22,282 bases of DNA from Elysia marginata (lineage: Eukaryota; Mollusca; Gastropoda; Plakobranchidae), in contig BMAT01000165.1 in the NCBI GenBank assembly GCA_019649035.1, forward strand, positions 146,817 to 169,098, read 5' to 3'. A program made the translations under genes and the position numbers. This document shows, piece after piece, positions 1 to 9,847 of the stretch (positions within the stretch are counted from its first letter, which is position 1; every line of letters begins with the position of its first letter). The notes under the pieces are model-generated. The model was not told the DNA's origin. It saw only the letters and a list, made by a program, of their open reading frames with translations, and made no database searches.

Positions 1-309
1 TTTTAACATCAATAAATCCACTGCTTTTTGCTAGTTATATTAGAATGAAATGTGACTTTTCAAAATTAATATGAAATTTTAACAGAGTAAAATATTTGGG
101 CACCAAAAGTTTTCCTTTTCGCAAAACGACCTTTTGTCACAGCGACAACTACTAATGTTATTAGAGACACTAAAAGTTCTAATTTTAATTCTGATGGCTT
201 CTTTGACTTTTTTGGAAATGCATCTATGATTCCCAATCTCCATAACATGTGGCTTGTTTGAGATCTCTCTTTCTTCAAATAGAAAAACAACGAAGTTAAA
301 AAAAGTTAC

Positions 310-385
310 AAAATTGTTGTTGTTGTTAGGCTCTTTGATATAGCCATCTTCCGTACTGATGACTGCCATGCCTTGATGCAACAAA
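310..385 (-). other. Second, diverged copy of the Asn-rich exon (tandem exon duplication)
   Basis: Read on the minus strand this encodes GMAVISTEDGYIKEPNNNNN, matching DMTVEGMGDGYIKEPNNNNN of the exon at 1284-1169. DNA identity is highest across the DGYIKEP codons and the AAC run. The segment is followed by GTAACT at 309, a usable donor. It could be a working alternative or additional exon. Using the AG at 357-356 as acceptor, the phase-2 end of exon 1169 would continue as D-TEDGYIKEP. It could equally be a dead duplicate: the AG that matches the parental acceptor position does not keep the frame from either phase 0 or phase 2. The open frame runs on through 79, but that extension looks like chance translation. 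Confidence 0.5.
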
Positions 386-1168
386 CAACAAGAGAAAAAA
401 AATGTATTTCTCCATGCTTTTTTTTTAATCAATGTAAATGTAAGGGGAAATGGCACATTCATGGTTTGAGATTAATAAGAAGTCCTGACTAAACAAAATT
501 GCTGGACTTACATATTTGTAAAATTAACTTTGATCTTGAAACTAAAATGAAAATAAATTATGGCAAAAACTCAAAAGAATAGTTTATGGGTGGCATCTCT
601 TCTAGTACTAGACTCTTGGCTCTCAAAGCAAAAGGTTTGGCTTTGAGGCTCGTCTTGATAAGTTGGTCTTAAGCCCTTGAGGAAGGCTCTATACACTCAC
701 TCTGCCTCATCAGGACATGAAATAAGTATGTGGCTATAGGCAGTGAACAATATTATCAGTATGATAAATAGGGATGCTCTAACACTGCTGCTCCTTGATC
801 GCTCAGAAGGCAATTGGGTTCGTAACAGCATGTCCTGGGAACCTATGTAATGCACTAGAACATTTGAGTGGATTAAAACCTAAATGAAAATCTACACATT
901 TTTATGACTTCATAATAAAGCTATTGCAGGGTTAAAAATTTTAAGATTATCAAAGAAAAAAAAGGCAATACAGTGCCTCTCAAACCAATACCTTTTCTAT
1001 TTAAAAAATTAATTAGCCACGCAAACAAGAGGAAAAATGGTTATGGTGATTGGCATTTAATATTAAATATATAAAAAAAAACGAGCCCTTAACTTTTTAA
1101 AAGAAAAAACTCAAAAGATGGCAATGCTGATTTCTTTCATAGAGACAAAACAGTCAAATTTTACTTAC
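386..1168. other. Intron-like stretch, AT-rich
   Basis: No convincing gene. The one thing of note is a minus-strand segment 834-701 that is open, starts after CCCAG with GACATG as exon 1284 does, and ends before GTGAGT. It has the same phases (0 in, 2 out) as exon 1169-1284. Its pyrimidine tract is weak and it encodes a run of Ile/Leu, so I do not call it an exon. Confidence 0.4.
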
Positions 1169-4100
1169 TCTTGATGACTTCCAATTGCGAGACTAGCATT
1201 GTTGTTGTTGTTGTTGCTGTTGCAGTTGTTGTTGTTGTTAGGCTCTTTGATATAACCATCTCCCATACCCTCCACTGTCATGTCCTGATGTAAAAAAAAA
1301 AATATTACAAAACACAATATTGGAATTCATTAAAAAATACAGACAAATAGTGTCCCATTACTTTGGTTGTGAAAGGTTTAAAAAATATCTATCAGTACAT
1401 AAAATCAAATTTCTTGAAATAAAGTAGCATTAGCATTTATTGTCTTTTTTGACAATGTGTAACTTACTGGTTCCATAAACAACAATGATTTCTCGTACTT
1501 TACTACACAACATATCTGGTTGAAATTATGGACAGCAAACTTAAGGAAAAGTGATAAAAAAACTAACCCAAAAACAGAAAGAAAACCCATTAAAACCTTT
1601 AAAAAAAAATACAAGAACATGCTTAAAGAGTGATAAAAATATGTGAACCATACAAACCAATTGCATGAAAAAAATCTACCAAATTTCTCTTGCAAAAAGT
1701 GCAAATAAATCCAATGTTCCGATTAAAAGGTGTTGGTATTTTCAACAATGCAATATTGGGAGCTTCTAAACGTAGAAAAGAGAATGAAATCATCAAATTT
1801 TTTGCTAACTTAAAGGATATTGGAACTTCAATACATGTACATTATAGAAAGAAAGGCTAAAAAATCTGCTTTTAAATAGCGATTTCTCAAATAATTTAAG
1901 TGCCAGACATCTGATTCCTTGTCAATAGTCACAAGACATTAAATAGAAAATCATTTCAACTGTGATGAGAAAATCTAAAAAAAAATGTAGTAATTTTATG
2001 CAAGTTTCATTTCTCAATTTAAACATGAAACTCAAAAGTTTAGCTAAAGAAGAACACCATTTAAAAAAATCTGAGGCCATTCGCGATAACTGAAATGATA
2101 TAAAAAAACCAGAATCATAATAATGCTATAATCAACCGTTATAAGAAAATCTACAAAAAAAATTAGTAATTTAATGGATATTCATTTCTGATACTAAACA
2201 GAAAACTCAAAGATTAGCTAAAATTGTCCACCATTTGAAGGCCATTCACAATAACTGAAAAGAAGTAAAAAAACCAGAATTGTAATAATGCTATAACCAG
2301 GTAATGTTACTACACATCAAGACAGAATCATAACAGCGTACAGCACCAAAGAACTACAACGCGCTAACATTGGGCCGCCGTCCTCACCTGAGTGAAACAG
2401 TTAGCATTGTTATCATAGACAAGGTGGGGTACCGTCCCAGGCCCGCTTCCCTCCAATTCAAGCTGCCTCTGCCGCAAGCGAGATTTAAAGAGATCAGCCA
2501 AGCTAGGGCTACAAGCCTACAACAGCAACAGTTTGACGGGAGTCGGGGATAAAGGATATAAATTCTTAGGACTACATAATAAAAGCACTGACAACACAAT
2601 ACTGCACGGGACAAACAAAAAGCAGTATCTGCAGTGTAAACCAAATGAGAGATACTGCATTTCGTTTGTTTATGGCAGAATACAACAAGTACCAGTACAG
2701 TGCATAAAGAAAAAGGTGTCCGATAAAAGCATGCAAATGAGATGCATTGGTAGAGAATATAATAAAATTATGAGACAACAAAAGAAATAGAAAAGAAAAA
2801 ATTAAAAAGGCTTTGTAAATGATTTGTGAAAACAAACTTAATAAATTATTAGGGAAAACAGTTAATGTAAAGTAAGACTCAGCTGATAATTGCTAACTGA
2901 CTAGCCTTAGCTACAAAAAGCTTGGAATGAAAAGTAGAGGCAACAATTACAATATATCGCTATTGATAGCGTAATAAGCAGTGAATAAAAATGGTTGAAA
3001 ACTGCTTGTCCTTTGTCGCATTTGTACACTTTGGGCAACAACTACCTAGCTACCAGTATTCAGAGAAATAAAGCTTTCACATCGATTTTTAACTTTTAAC
3101 TTTTATTCATTTAATGATTTACAAAAAGTTTACTTTTAAAAAGCAAACAAAAACCTTATAATTTTGCATTTTCAGCTGTTGCCATTAGACATCTTAATTT
3201 ACAAGAAGTTGTGTACATTTCTTAATTTAATCTAGATGAGTTGATAGAGCTGCCAGCAAGGATGTTTACTTTTACAAAGTTGGTTGTCTAACAAAGCATA
3301 GAGACCTCATAGCAACAAATAATTTTTTGAATAATAAAAAAAAAACCCCATTGAAATCTACCATAAACTATAACGTATAAATAACATGAGATAGCCCAGT
3401 TACATAATTATAATAATGATGATGAAGTTAATTTCTAGCGCCTCTTCCTACTGTGACCTACATGTAGGCTCAAAGCTCTTTAAAATAGACTGTCTACCCA
3501 TACAAGCAATGCTGACATGATAGCAATTTTGTACAAAAATATACTCCATTAACAATGTGTTCAAACAGAAGAGAAACAAAAGATGTATACATATATACAA
3601 AAACTTCCAAAAAAAAAAAGATGTACACTGACCATCGATTTACATATATATGTAAACAGTAAATTCACATTCTCAAAGTTAAATAACACTAATTTTAAAA
3701 ATCAAACTTTTACCAACACCTCTAAATGAGTAGTGCAAGAATAACAACAGCTAGCTACAACAAATCACAACAGTAAAGCGAGACAAAATTTGAAGCTATC
3801 ACAGATTTGAAGTTTTAAGTTATCTTTGAGTAAAACAAATAGTCCGCTAAGAAAGGCAGCAACTTTACAACAATAAGAAGATCAGCAACAACAATATCGA
3901 GTGAAATAAAACTTACCTGGACTTTTGTAGACAGAGGCGTTGATGGTGAAGACATTGGCGGAGAGGTGAACACTGATGAAGTCAGAGCAGCAGATGAAAA
4001 AGAGACTGCGGCAGCAACATCTTGTGTACTGTCCACACGTTGATGGGTATAGGATGTAAATAAAGAGGAAGACACCGGGCATGATGGGGTAGATGATAAG

Positions 4101-5555
4101 TGCACAGCTTGCGATGAGTTCTTGAGACAACCTGGGAGAGACTCCAGCTCCTGTACTGGTTGTTGTTGTTGTGACTGTGGGTGGAAAAAAAAATCGAGTT
4201 TCTGAGAAGGTTATAGACATAGTGAGATATATGAAAATTAACAGTACTGAGGAAACTGAAATATCAAAGTCTTCTTAGTAAATTAAATCCTGGTACTCCT
4301 TAAAAATGGTAAATGAAAGAAAGGTCTACCTGGCATTTTTTGTAGGTAAGAAATACTTCTCAAAACAACAAAATAAAGACAGTGAATAAATGATGAATCA
4401 ACAAAGAAAATGAATCATGACTCACGTGAAGTGGATACGCAAGCTCACTTGATAACCACAGGCATTGACGCTTTGGACCTGAATTGTCTGCATGCCAGGG
4501 CTGCATTTTAAAGAGAACATGTACATTAAAGCAGAAAAAAAGTTTAAAATAGATTAAACATGAATCATATTAGAAATAATACATTACAATGGAACTTGGC
4601 AGCCTCCAAGAAGGAGGGAAAGAGGGTTCAAACAAGTTAAACAAAAGCAAATTAGCTTTGAAATTCAGGGCCGACAGGAACAGCATTCTTATTTGATTAC
4701 CACCATTAAAAGTACCAGGTCACCAAAGCTTTCATAGTTGTGTTGTTTATATGTTGTTTCTTGATGATACAGATTAATACATCATTACATGTTTTTAGGT
4801 TTAAATACTTGAGAAATATAGTTGTCTTAATTAATGTATTGTCAAAATAAATATTGTATATTGTATTTCATTTACAATTTATTTTGAGCAAATGTCCATG
4901 CCAAATTTCCAATTATGGATTGAAAAAGTAGATCTTTTCTTATATTGTTTTAAATACGATATCTTATTTAAGCAAATTGCGCAAATTATCCAAGTTAGGC
5001 AATAAAAAGAATAATGACAATGATCTATTCTTTTTTTAAAAATCCATCTGGAATGAAATTTAAGAATTTGTGGGATCTCCTTGAAAGAGACATTGAAATA
5101 TGTAGGTTTGTAGCTACTCCCAATAAAGCTTTATGACCGTCTGAGGTAGCTCCTTATAAGAAAATCTCTAAAGAGGCATTCACTTTAGTTATAATTTGGT
5201 ATCACAGTACTTAGTTACTACTGTCAATATTTGTAAGTAATTCAAAAGTTTCTTGTGAGCACCGTAACTTATAGCTACATCTTCAACAAACCAACCTTTT
5301 GATCATACTAGGTTTATTACTAAATCTGTTTTTAACTTTTTAGGTTGACCGCACAATCTTAAAAAAGGTACATCTGTACTGGAAAATAAAGATCAATGGT
5401 ATCAGTAACCTCACCTGTTCATTGCAATCTTGTTCCATGTCATGATCAAAATCTCCGACGTCCAGCGCTAATTTTCGCTTTTGGCTTATAGCAGTATGGT
5501 CGACTGCTTTTCCGAATCCAATTCCATCAAAAACAGAAGTTTGTTGACGAGGCAT
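1169..5555 (-). CDS. Unrecognised Ser/Thr/Gln/Asn-rich protein, 5' part of gene (3' end outside window)
   Basis: I do not recognise this gene. Four minus-strand exons join in frame: 5555-5415 (47 codons, from an ATG with A at -3), 4500-4426 (25 codons), 4174-3917 (86 codons) and 1284-1169 (38 codons plus 2 bases). Each junction has a proper site: donors GTGAGG-, GTGAGT-, GTAAGT- and GTAAGT-type, and pyrimidine-rich acceptors ending CAG. The first three introns are all phase 0. The protein starts MPRQQTSVFDGIGFGK, has an acidic stretch (DVGDFDHDMEQD) near residues 32-43 after a basic QKRK, then a QQQQ run and about 80 residues rich in Ser, Thr, Pro and Ala, then DGYIKEP followed by Asn runs. 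No folded domain is visible. The composition resembles disordered regions of transcription regulators, which is inference only. The chain ends in phase 2 at 1169, so more exons are expected to the left. An optional extra exon at 1468-1539 would also fit. Confidence 0.62.
1199..1239. repeat. Interrupted GTT microsatellite encoding the Asn run
   Basis: GTT units interrupted by GCT and GCA on the plus strand read as AAC (Asn) codons with one TGC and one AGC on the minus strand. It lies inside the minus-strand exon 1284-1169, so repeat length changes would alter the Asn tract without breaking frame. Confidence 0.8.
1468..1539 (-). other. Possible additional exon of the minus-strand gene
   Basis: This 72-nt minus-strand segment is open (24 codons). 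It follows a strong pyrimidine tract ending CCTTAAG and is followed by GTAAGT at 1467. It enters and leaves in phase 0, so it fits between exons 4174-3917 and 1284-1169 without disturbing the frame. Its predicted peptide (FAVHNFNQICC then VVKYEKSLLFMEP) is hydrophobic and unlike its neighbours, so it may be a chance match or a cassette exon. Confidence 0.28.
1955..2303. repeat. Tandem duplication, two units of about 175 bp
   Basis: Unit 1 is about 1955-2131 and unit 2 about 2132-2303. Matching landmarks in order are AGAAAATCTA, TAGTAATTTA, CATTTCT, AACTCAAA, TTAGCTAAA, CACCATTT, GGCCATTC, ATAACTGAAA, AAAAAACCAGAAT and AATAATGCTATAA. The units have drifted by substitutions and short indels. 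The duplication lies in an intron of the minus-strand gene and has no coding content. Confidence 0.75.
2340..2560 (-). promoter_or_regulatory. GC/CpG-rich island with consensus donor; candidate internal promoter and alternative first exon
   Basis: This is the only clearly GC-rich patch in the left introns, with CpGs such as GGGCCGCCGTCC, GTACCGTCCC, GACGGGAGTCGGGG. On the minus strand it ends in CACTCAG followed by GTGAGGAC at 2387, an excellent donor. A transcript starting here and splicing to 1284 could begin translation at the ATG at 1281-1279 (MTVEGMGDGYIKEP), giving a short isoform without the Ser/Thr-rich N-terminus. Short upstream ATGs are present. The role is inference; an isolated CpG-rich repeat fragment is the alternative. 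Confidence 0.35.
2561..3916. other. Intronic stretch of the minus-strand gene, no gene seen
   Basis: AT-rich DNA without acceptable exon signals on the minus strand. An exact POU octamer ATGCAAAT lies at 2731-2738, about 170 bp upstream (minus sense) of the CpG-rich island. Short open frames on both strands between 2533 and 2835 look like chance. Confidence 0.45.
4501..5414. other. Intron of the minus-strand gene, nothing else seen
   Basis: The stretch is bounded by GTGAGG at 5414 and TGCAG ending at 4501 on the minus strand. It is AT-rich and contains no open frame of note or recognisable repeat. Confidence 0.55.
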
Positions 5556-5576
5556 GATTGGAAAGCAGTTAAGATA
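5415..5576 (-). other. First coding exon of the minus-strand gene, with short 5' UTR
   Basis: The ATG is at 5555-5553. Upstream of it (5577-5578) lies an AG preceded by the pyrimidine-rich tract TTTACAATCTTTCCAG, so about 21 bases of 5' UTR are likely spliced to a further non-coding first exon at a higher coordinate that I cannot locate. The reading frame is also open to 5630, so an unspliced longer N-terminus is possible. It would begin with Tyr/Phe-rich sequence unlike the rest of the protein, and I consider it unlikely. The exon ends GAACAG followed by GTGAGG at 5414. Confidence 0.55.
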
Positions 5577-5859
5577 CTGGAAAGATTGTAAAGTAAACTG
5601 GGTAAATTTATAGTAGTAATGCTCCAACATTTAAACGAAATGAAGGTCTTAGAGTTACATCCCCATAAAGGAGAGATATATATATATAGTGATATTTAAT
5701 TTTTAACAACTAATATCTTTAAAATTGTGAATTTGGGATGGTTAAGACTTTCAGATTTGAGTTCAGCATAACAAAATCTGTAAAAAAAACTATCATTTTT
5801 AAAACTTGAGTAGACGATGTCATTACTTATTTTTTTATTTTCAATTTTATACACTATAT

Positions 5860-6560
5860 TAATCCCTTTCGGGGAATTTGTCTTCGTTACTTAGCGTAAC
5901 TATGTCACTACAGAGCAGCGCCACTTATGCTTTCAGGCCTTGCAACATGTTTGTTGGTACCTTGACCGTACAATCACGAGGTTGTGTGCGTTGTTTGGTG
6001 CAAGTGTCTGAGCCGTCTTTATTCCACACCAGAAGGGGAGAAACATGCAGACCTGTGTGCTTTCCCAATAATTGTCCAGTCTATTCTTGAAAGAATTGAA
6101 GGTGAAGGCAATGACCACACTCTCGTAAGCAGTTCCATCTTTAATCTTGTGACGATCCTATTGGAAAAAAAGCTGGGCCACTGGAATCGAAATCTCAGTT
6201 TTGACAGCTTAAATGAGTTTTCTCTCAGGTCTCGACCACCAACGTCAGAGAGTTTGGGTGGTCCACCAAATAAATTGCACACCTCAATCATGTCCTCTTT
6301 TTATTACGCTAGTGCTTCAGTGATGGTAGTCGAAGAGCCCTCAGCCTCTCGGTACACGGCTTAATCTTGATTGATCCTCGCTCTTCTCTAGGCCTCTTCC
6401 ACTACAAGTACAATTCTAAGATTTTTGTGGTGAGGCTGTGAGACTGCCTAACTGTACTCAAAGATCGGTCGAACAACACTTTTGAACAGCAAGATGAAAG
6501 TCACCTTCGACAAGTGGTCCAAAGATCTCATTTTTTTCGGATCCACTGAGTCAGTGAGTG
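5860..6560 (-). mobile_element. Decayed LINE fragment (non-LTR retrotransposon, C-terminal part of ORF2 and 3' end)
   Basis: Read on the minus strand, in more than one frame, this gives a series of hallmarks of the region after the reverse-transcriptase catalytic core of jockey/CR1/L2-like LINEs: SKVTFILLFKSVVRPIFEYS (family: K-x-TF-LLYKSLVRPHLEYA), AVSQPHHKN (family: VWSPHHKKD), ERLRALRLPSLKH, DMIEVCNLF (family: GDMIEVYKIL), DLRENSFKLSK, then FFSNRIV, and FNSFKNRLDNYW (family: VNSFKNRLDKHW). The order and spacing are right. The endonuclease and the YADD catalytic core are absent, so the copy is 5'-truncated, as is common for LINEs. At least one in-frame stop follows EYS and two or more frame changes separate the motifs, so it is inactive. 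The exact ends are uncertain, and the 3' end probably lies near the GGGATTAATATAGTG sequence around 5850-5875. The open frame on the opposite strand here is a shadow. Confidence 0.8.
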
Positions 6561-7437
6561 TACAGGTCTGTCCCTCAAAAGCTCTGACGGCTGCCTTCTC
6601 TTAAGTTAAGGCCCTTTTTCTCTTTTCTTTCTTGGAGTCAAATCTTTTCTTGCATCGTTTCAATCATGCAACATCTTGTCTCTGCCTTACCTTCTTCTCC
6701 CTTTTCTTTCTTGCTAAATCTTAGTTTTGTGTTTACAACGCTTAAATTACAACCTCTTCTAATTTTTCAGACAATCTAAAACTGTAAGAGGTCTGCTTGC
6801 TCTGTGAACTCTCACTTTCTGGATCCAACTGGCATGCTAAAGAGGCTCTTAGGACACTTGTAAATCTTTAAACAGTTGTTGAATCCAAGATTTTTCCTCG
6901 TACAGGTAAAAATCCTCTTTTTTCCAGTTGACTTTCAGGAAGATTGAAGGTCTTTAAAGGTGGTAATTTCTTTTTCCTCCGTAGATCTGTCCCCTTGCAG
7001 TTGCATAGCCCAAGCACTGTAAGCAGGCAAACTGTTTGCTGCAAAAAACGTTCTGCATCCTAGGCAAAGCTCTTATCAGTAAACATTTTTTAGAATGGCG
7101 ACCACCTAACGTTCCTGGCAAAATAATTGGGCCAAATCAATTAAAGGCTGTCTATGTAATAAAACTTGATCATTCGACTGCGTTAAAATTACTTAGATAC
7201 TTTTAGTAATAGACTAGTAAAGATTGACGAAATGTCTCTTTAGCATGTGTATTTGATCTTGACGTTTCAAAAGAAATAGTGCCATGAAAATTCAGCCAAT
7301 TAGCGTAGTGAGTTTGCCGCGCACTACCTCAGGAGGCTGGCTCAGAATGGTGGCAAATTAGACATTGCAAAGGTTCAGTTTGCTATTTGCTGTTTGCGAG
7401 TGCTCGTGCTATAGATGCAAAGGGCCTTTAGTCAGAC

Positions 7438-7705
7438 TCTAGATCTAGACAGGCTTAACCTGTCTGTGACCAAGTTTTGAATACAGATAGGGCATAGATT
7501 CTAGGCCTACTTTTCAGGTTTACTAGATCTATAGACCTAGATCTAGATTTCTATCTACAACATTAAAGTTTTAAATTAGAAATTTTAAAATCTAATTAGA
7601 TCTACAACTTAATTGATCTCATTCTAAACCTACAAACCCAATATCCAATGAAAGAGTACAAAAATTAATGAATTTCTTGCTGTCTGTGAGCCGGCACTAG
7701 ATCTA
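7438..7705. repeat. AGATCT/CTAGATCT-rich patch
   Basis: Multiple copies of AGATCT, CTAGATCTA and close variants occur in about 270 bp, for instance near 7441, 7523, 7539, 7596 and 7698. A second, looser patch lies at about 8290-8635. The units are short and irregularly spaced, not a regular tandem array. Such words are frequent in heterobranch gastropod genomes, as far as I recall. Confidence 0.55.
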
Positions 7706-9002
7706 CAAACAATGAAACAAAGGTGTTTGAGTTCCTAGTTCTAGCAGTAGCAGTCGGTCCGACTCGGTCGTTTGCCCGACGATAGCAGACAAATTGACCA
7801 AACTATTATAAATCTGTACTCGAATCTACTAAAATCTAAATTAAACAATTATCTTCTTTAACAAAATAAGTTAAAAATAATCGCTGTATATTTATGTATT
7901 ATGTGAATATATTACGCCAAAGCGTCGTTGAACTGTTAATTTTAGCAAAAAAATTTTTATCACCTCAAAGCAATCCTCCATTCTCACTACGATTATAAAT
8001 TACATGGAAATGGTATCGAAAAGGAGATGAAATACGCCCACTAGCACGATGTTTCCAGTTTGCTTTTGTTTTGAAAGCTCCCAACATGTGAAAAAAATTG
8101 AAACAGACAAAGAAACATCTTACTCTAAACAAAATAAAGTCTCAAAGTAAAATATTATTTTTCGAAAAAAATTGCTTTTCAGAATTTAAACTTTTATGGG
8201 ATATTTTATCATATCATGGAGTATTTACTTTTTGCTAAGTTTTAAGCGAAGGTCAAACAAAGTTCATAGACGAATGCACTGCTAGGCCAAGATCTATGTT
8301 GCATGATTGTATTTTATACTAGATTCTAGAATTTAGAGTAGAGTTTAGATAAAGATGTAAATTAGAGCTAAATATATATTTATCCGTTTCTTCGTCAAGA
8401 TTCTCATAACCAGAAATATATGCATTTAAAAGGGTGGCACTGAACTTGAGCTTGACATCAAAGAAACGGTACATGTACTTTTAACACATTTAGTTACAAC
8501 CACAGCAATCTCCACTCCCAGAGAACCTCCCAGATCAATCATTTCAACGACTGTCGAATCCATAACTAGATCTATATAATGCCAAATCTAGTTCTAGATC
8601 TATAAAGTAAAGAGACTCTGGAATCCAGATCTAATTAACATTTATAAGCACACATTATAAATGCATATGATTATCATTCTGAAAATGTGTATTGTTTGGA
8701 AGCAGATGGAATCTGAACACCTGTATTAAACTACGCACAGTATTGCTATTTTATCCATTACGCTTAAATATTTTTCCTCAGTAGGCCCAGTACTATTTAA
8801 TTCTAACACCCAAGTCACAACTACGTAGGCCCTGTAGACGAGGTACATTTTTTCTGATTAATTTTGCAATGCTGAAAACGAATCTGTAATAGTTTACTTT
8901 TAATTGTTTTGTCGCAGATTGATAGTTTTAGAGATAGTAACTATATAGCTGAAATAAAGGTTTTCATTATATCTCTTCTCTAAGGGGGCGCAACTCTAAA
9001 AT

Positions 9003-9036
9003 GCATGTCTTCATATCGTCAGAGAGTAGGTATTTA
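9003..9036 (+). repeat. Direct repeat, copy 1 (34 bp, perfect)
   Basis: A 34-base sequence starting GCATGTCTTCATATCGTC and ending GGTATTTA recurs exactly at 9436-9469. Both copies are followed within a few bases by TTAATTGCA. The 399-bp interval between them shows no coding content. Confidence 0.85.
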
Positions 9037-9435
9037 ATTGCAATTGTACTGTACGCCCTACAGAAAAAATTACCCTACTTGGGTTACAGTCTGACACTCT
9101 GAGATGGGCCCATTGTGCGGATATTATTAGTTACCAAACTGGAACAGTGTTTCTATTTAATCGCACAGCTTTTTAGCGACAGTGAATAAGTGATTATCAG
9201 AATGCATCTCCTGGGTTCATACTCATAGTGAGCAAGCCCAGGTCAGCAACTGCTTTGAAAGACTTTTACTCGAGATCAATATTTAAATTTCTTGATCGTA
9301 TTAGTGTTGGGGATTAATAGAAATCAAAGAAAATCATTCATAGCTTAAATAATGTGTGGGCCATGAGACAGATTTTGAGTGTGAGTGTGACCATGTTTAT
9401 ATTTCCTGACCAATCCATTTAAAATTTATGACAAA

Positions 9436-9469
9436 GCATGTCTTCATATCGTCAGAGAGTAGGTATTTA
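9436..9469 (+). repeat. Direct repeat, copy 2 (34 bp, perfect)
   Basis: Exact second copy of the 34-bp sequence at 9003-9036, offset by 433 bp and lying about 170 bp upstream of the first coding exon of the zinc-finger gene. Confidence 0.85.
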
Positions 9470-9640
9470 TAATTTAATTGCATATGTGTATTATAAAAGC
9501 CAAAAGGGCAATGCTGTGTTAAAACCATAGTTCAGAAAATTAGAACACATAAAAAGCATTTTGTTCATTGATCTTATGCGTGGATATGATAAAGTAGTTA
9601 TTCTCCAACCTCTTGTTTTTCTCTCTCCTTTTTTGTCAAG

Positions 9641-9847
9641 ACATTCACTCAAAGCAGACCTTGACTATGGCTTCCACAAATACACAACCAGACTCAGTGA
9701 TTTATCAATGGGAGACATCCAATAATGGGCAGCTGGCTGCATCAAGTTCATTCTCTTGTTACAGACCATTTGGCATTCAGCAACATCAATTACCAAACCT
9801 AGCGGCAGAGCATCATAGAGGACTTGCAGATTTATCTTCCCATCAAG
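9641..9847 (+). other. First coding exon of the zinc-finger gene
   Basis: A very strong acceptor (a pyrimidine run over about 30 bases ending TTTTGTCAAG at 9640) precedes 26 bases of 5' UTR and the ATG at 9667, so at least one non-coding exon lies upstream. The exon encodes [18 protein letters not shown] to LADLSSHQ and ends one base into a codon before GTTAGT. Confidence 0.7.

Larger units (their letters stand above)
6561..9640. other. Intergenic / 5' flanking DNA, no gene identified
   Basis: Three kilobases between the minus-strand gene and the first coding exon of the zinc-finger gene. The two genes are divergent, so promoters and non-coding first exons of both probably lie here, but I cannot place them. 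GC-richer patches with CCAAT (about 7298) and GGCG-type boxes occur around 7290-7420, 7750-7790 and 7980-8090. Usable plus-strand donors such as TACAG-GTAAAA (about 6905) exist without other support. AGATCT-rich patches and a direct repeat are listed separately. Confidence 0.4.

Noticed and set aside
79-300. Extension of the duplicate Asn-rich exon as one long open frame to 79
   Set aside because: The sequence after the Asn run becomes hydrophobic and then mixed, with no similarity to the parental exon. A donor-like GTAACT directly follows the Asn codons.
2533-2835. Overlapping open frames of about 85 codons on both strands
   Set aside because: They have a non-ATG start or biased, low-information composition, no splice support and no recognisable motif. 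Probably chance in AT-rich DNA.
3882-4220. A second long minus-strand frame across the Ser/Thr-rich exon
   Set aside because: It begins inside the intron and encodes Cys/Ile/Phe-rich sequence unlike its neighbours. The phase-0 frame joins both flanking exons, this one does not.
5984-6364. A 126-codon plus-strand open frame
   Set aside because: It is the antisense shadow of the LINE remnant, whose motifs read on the minus strand.
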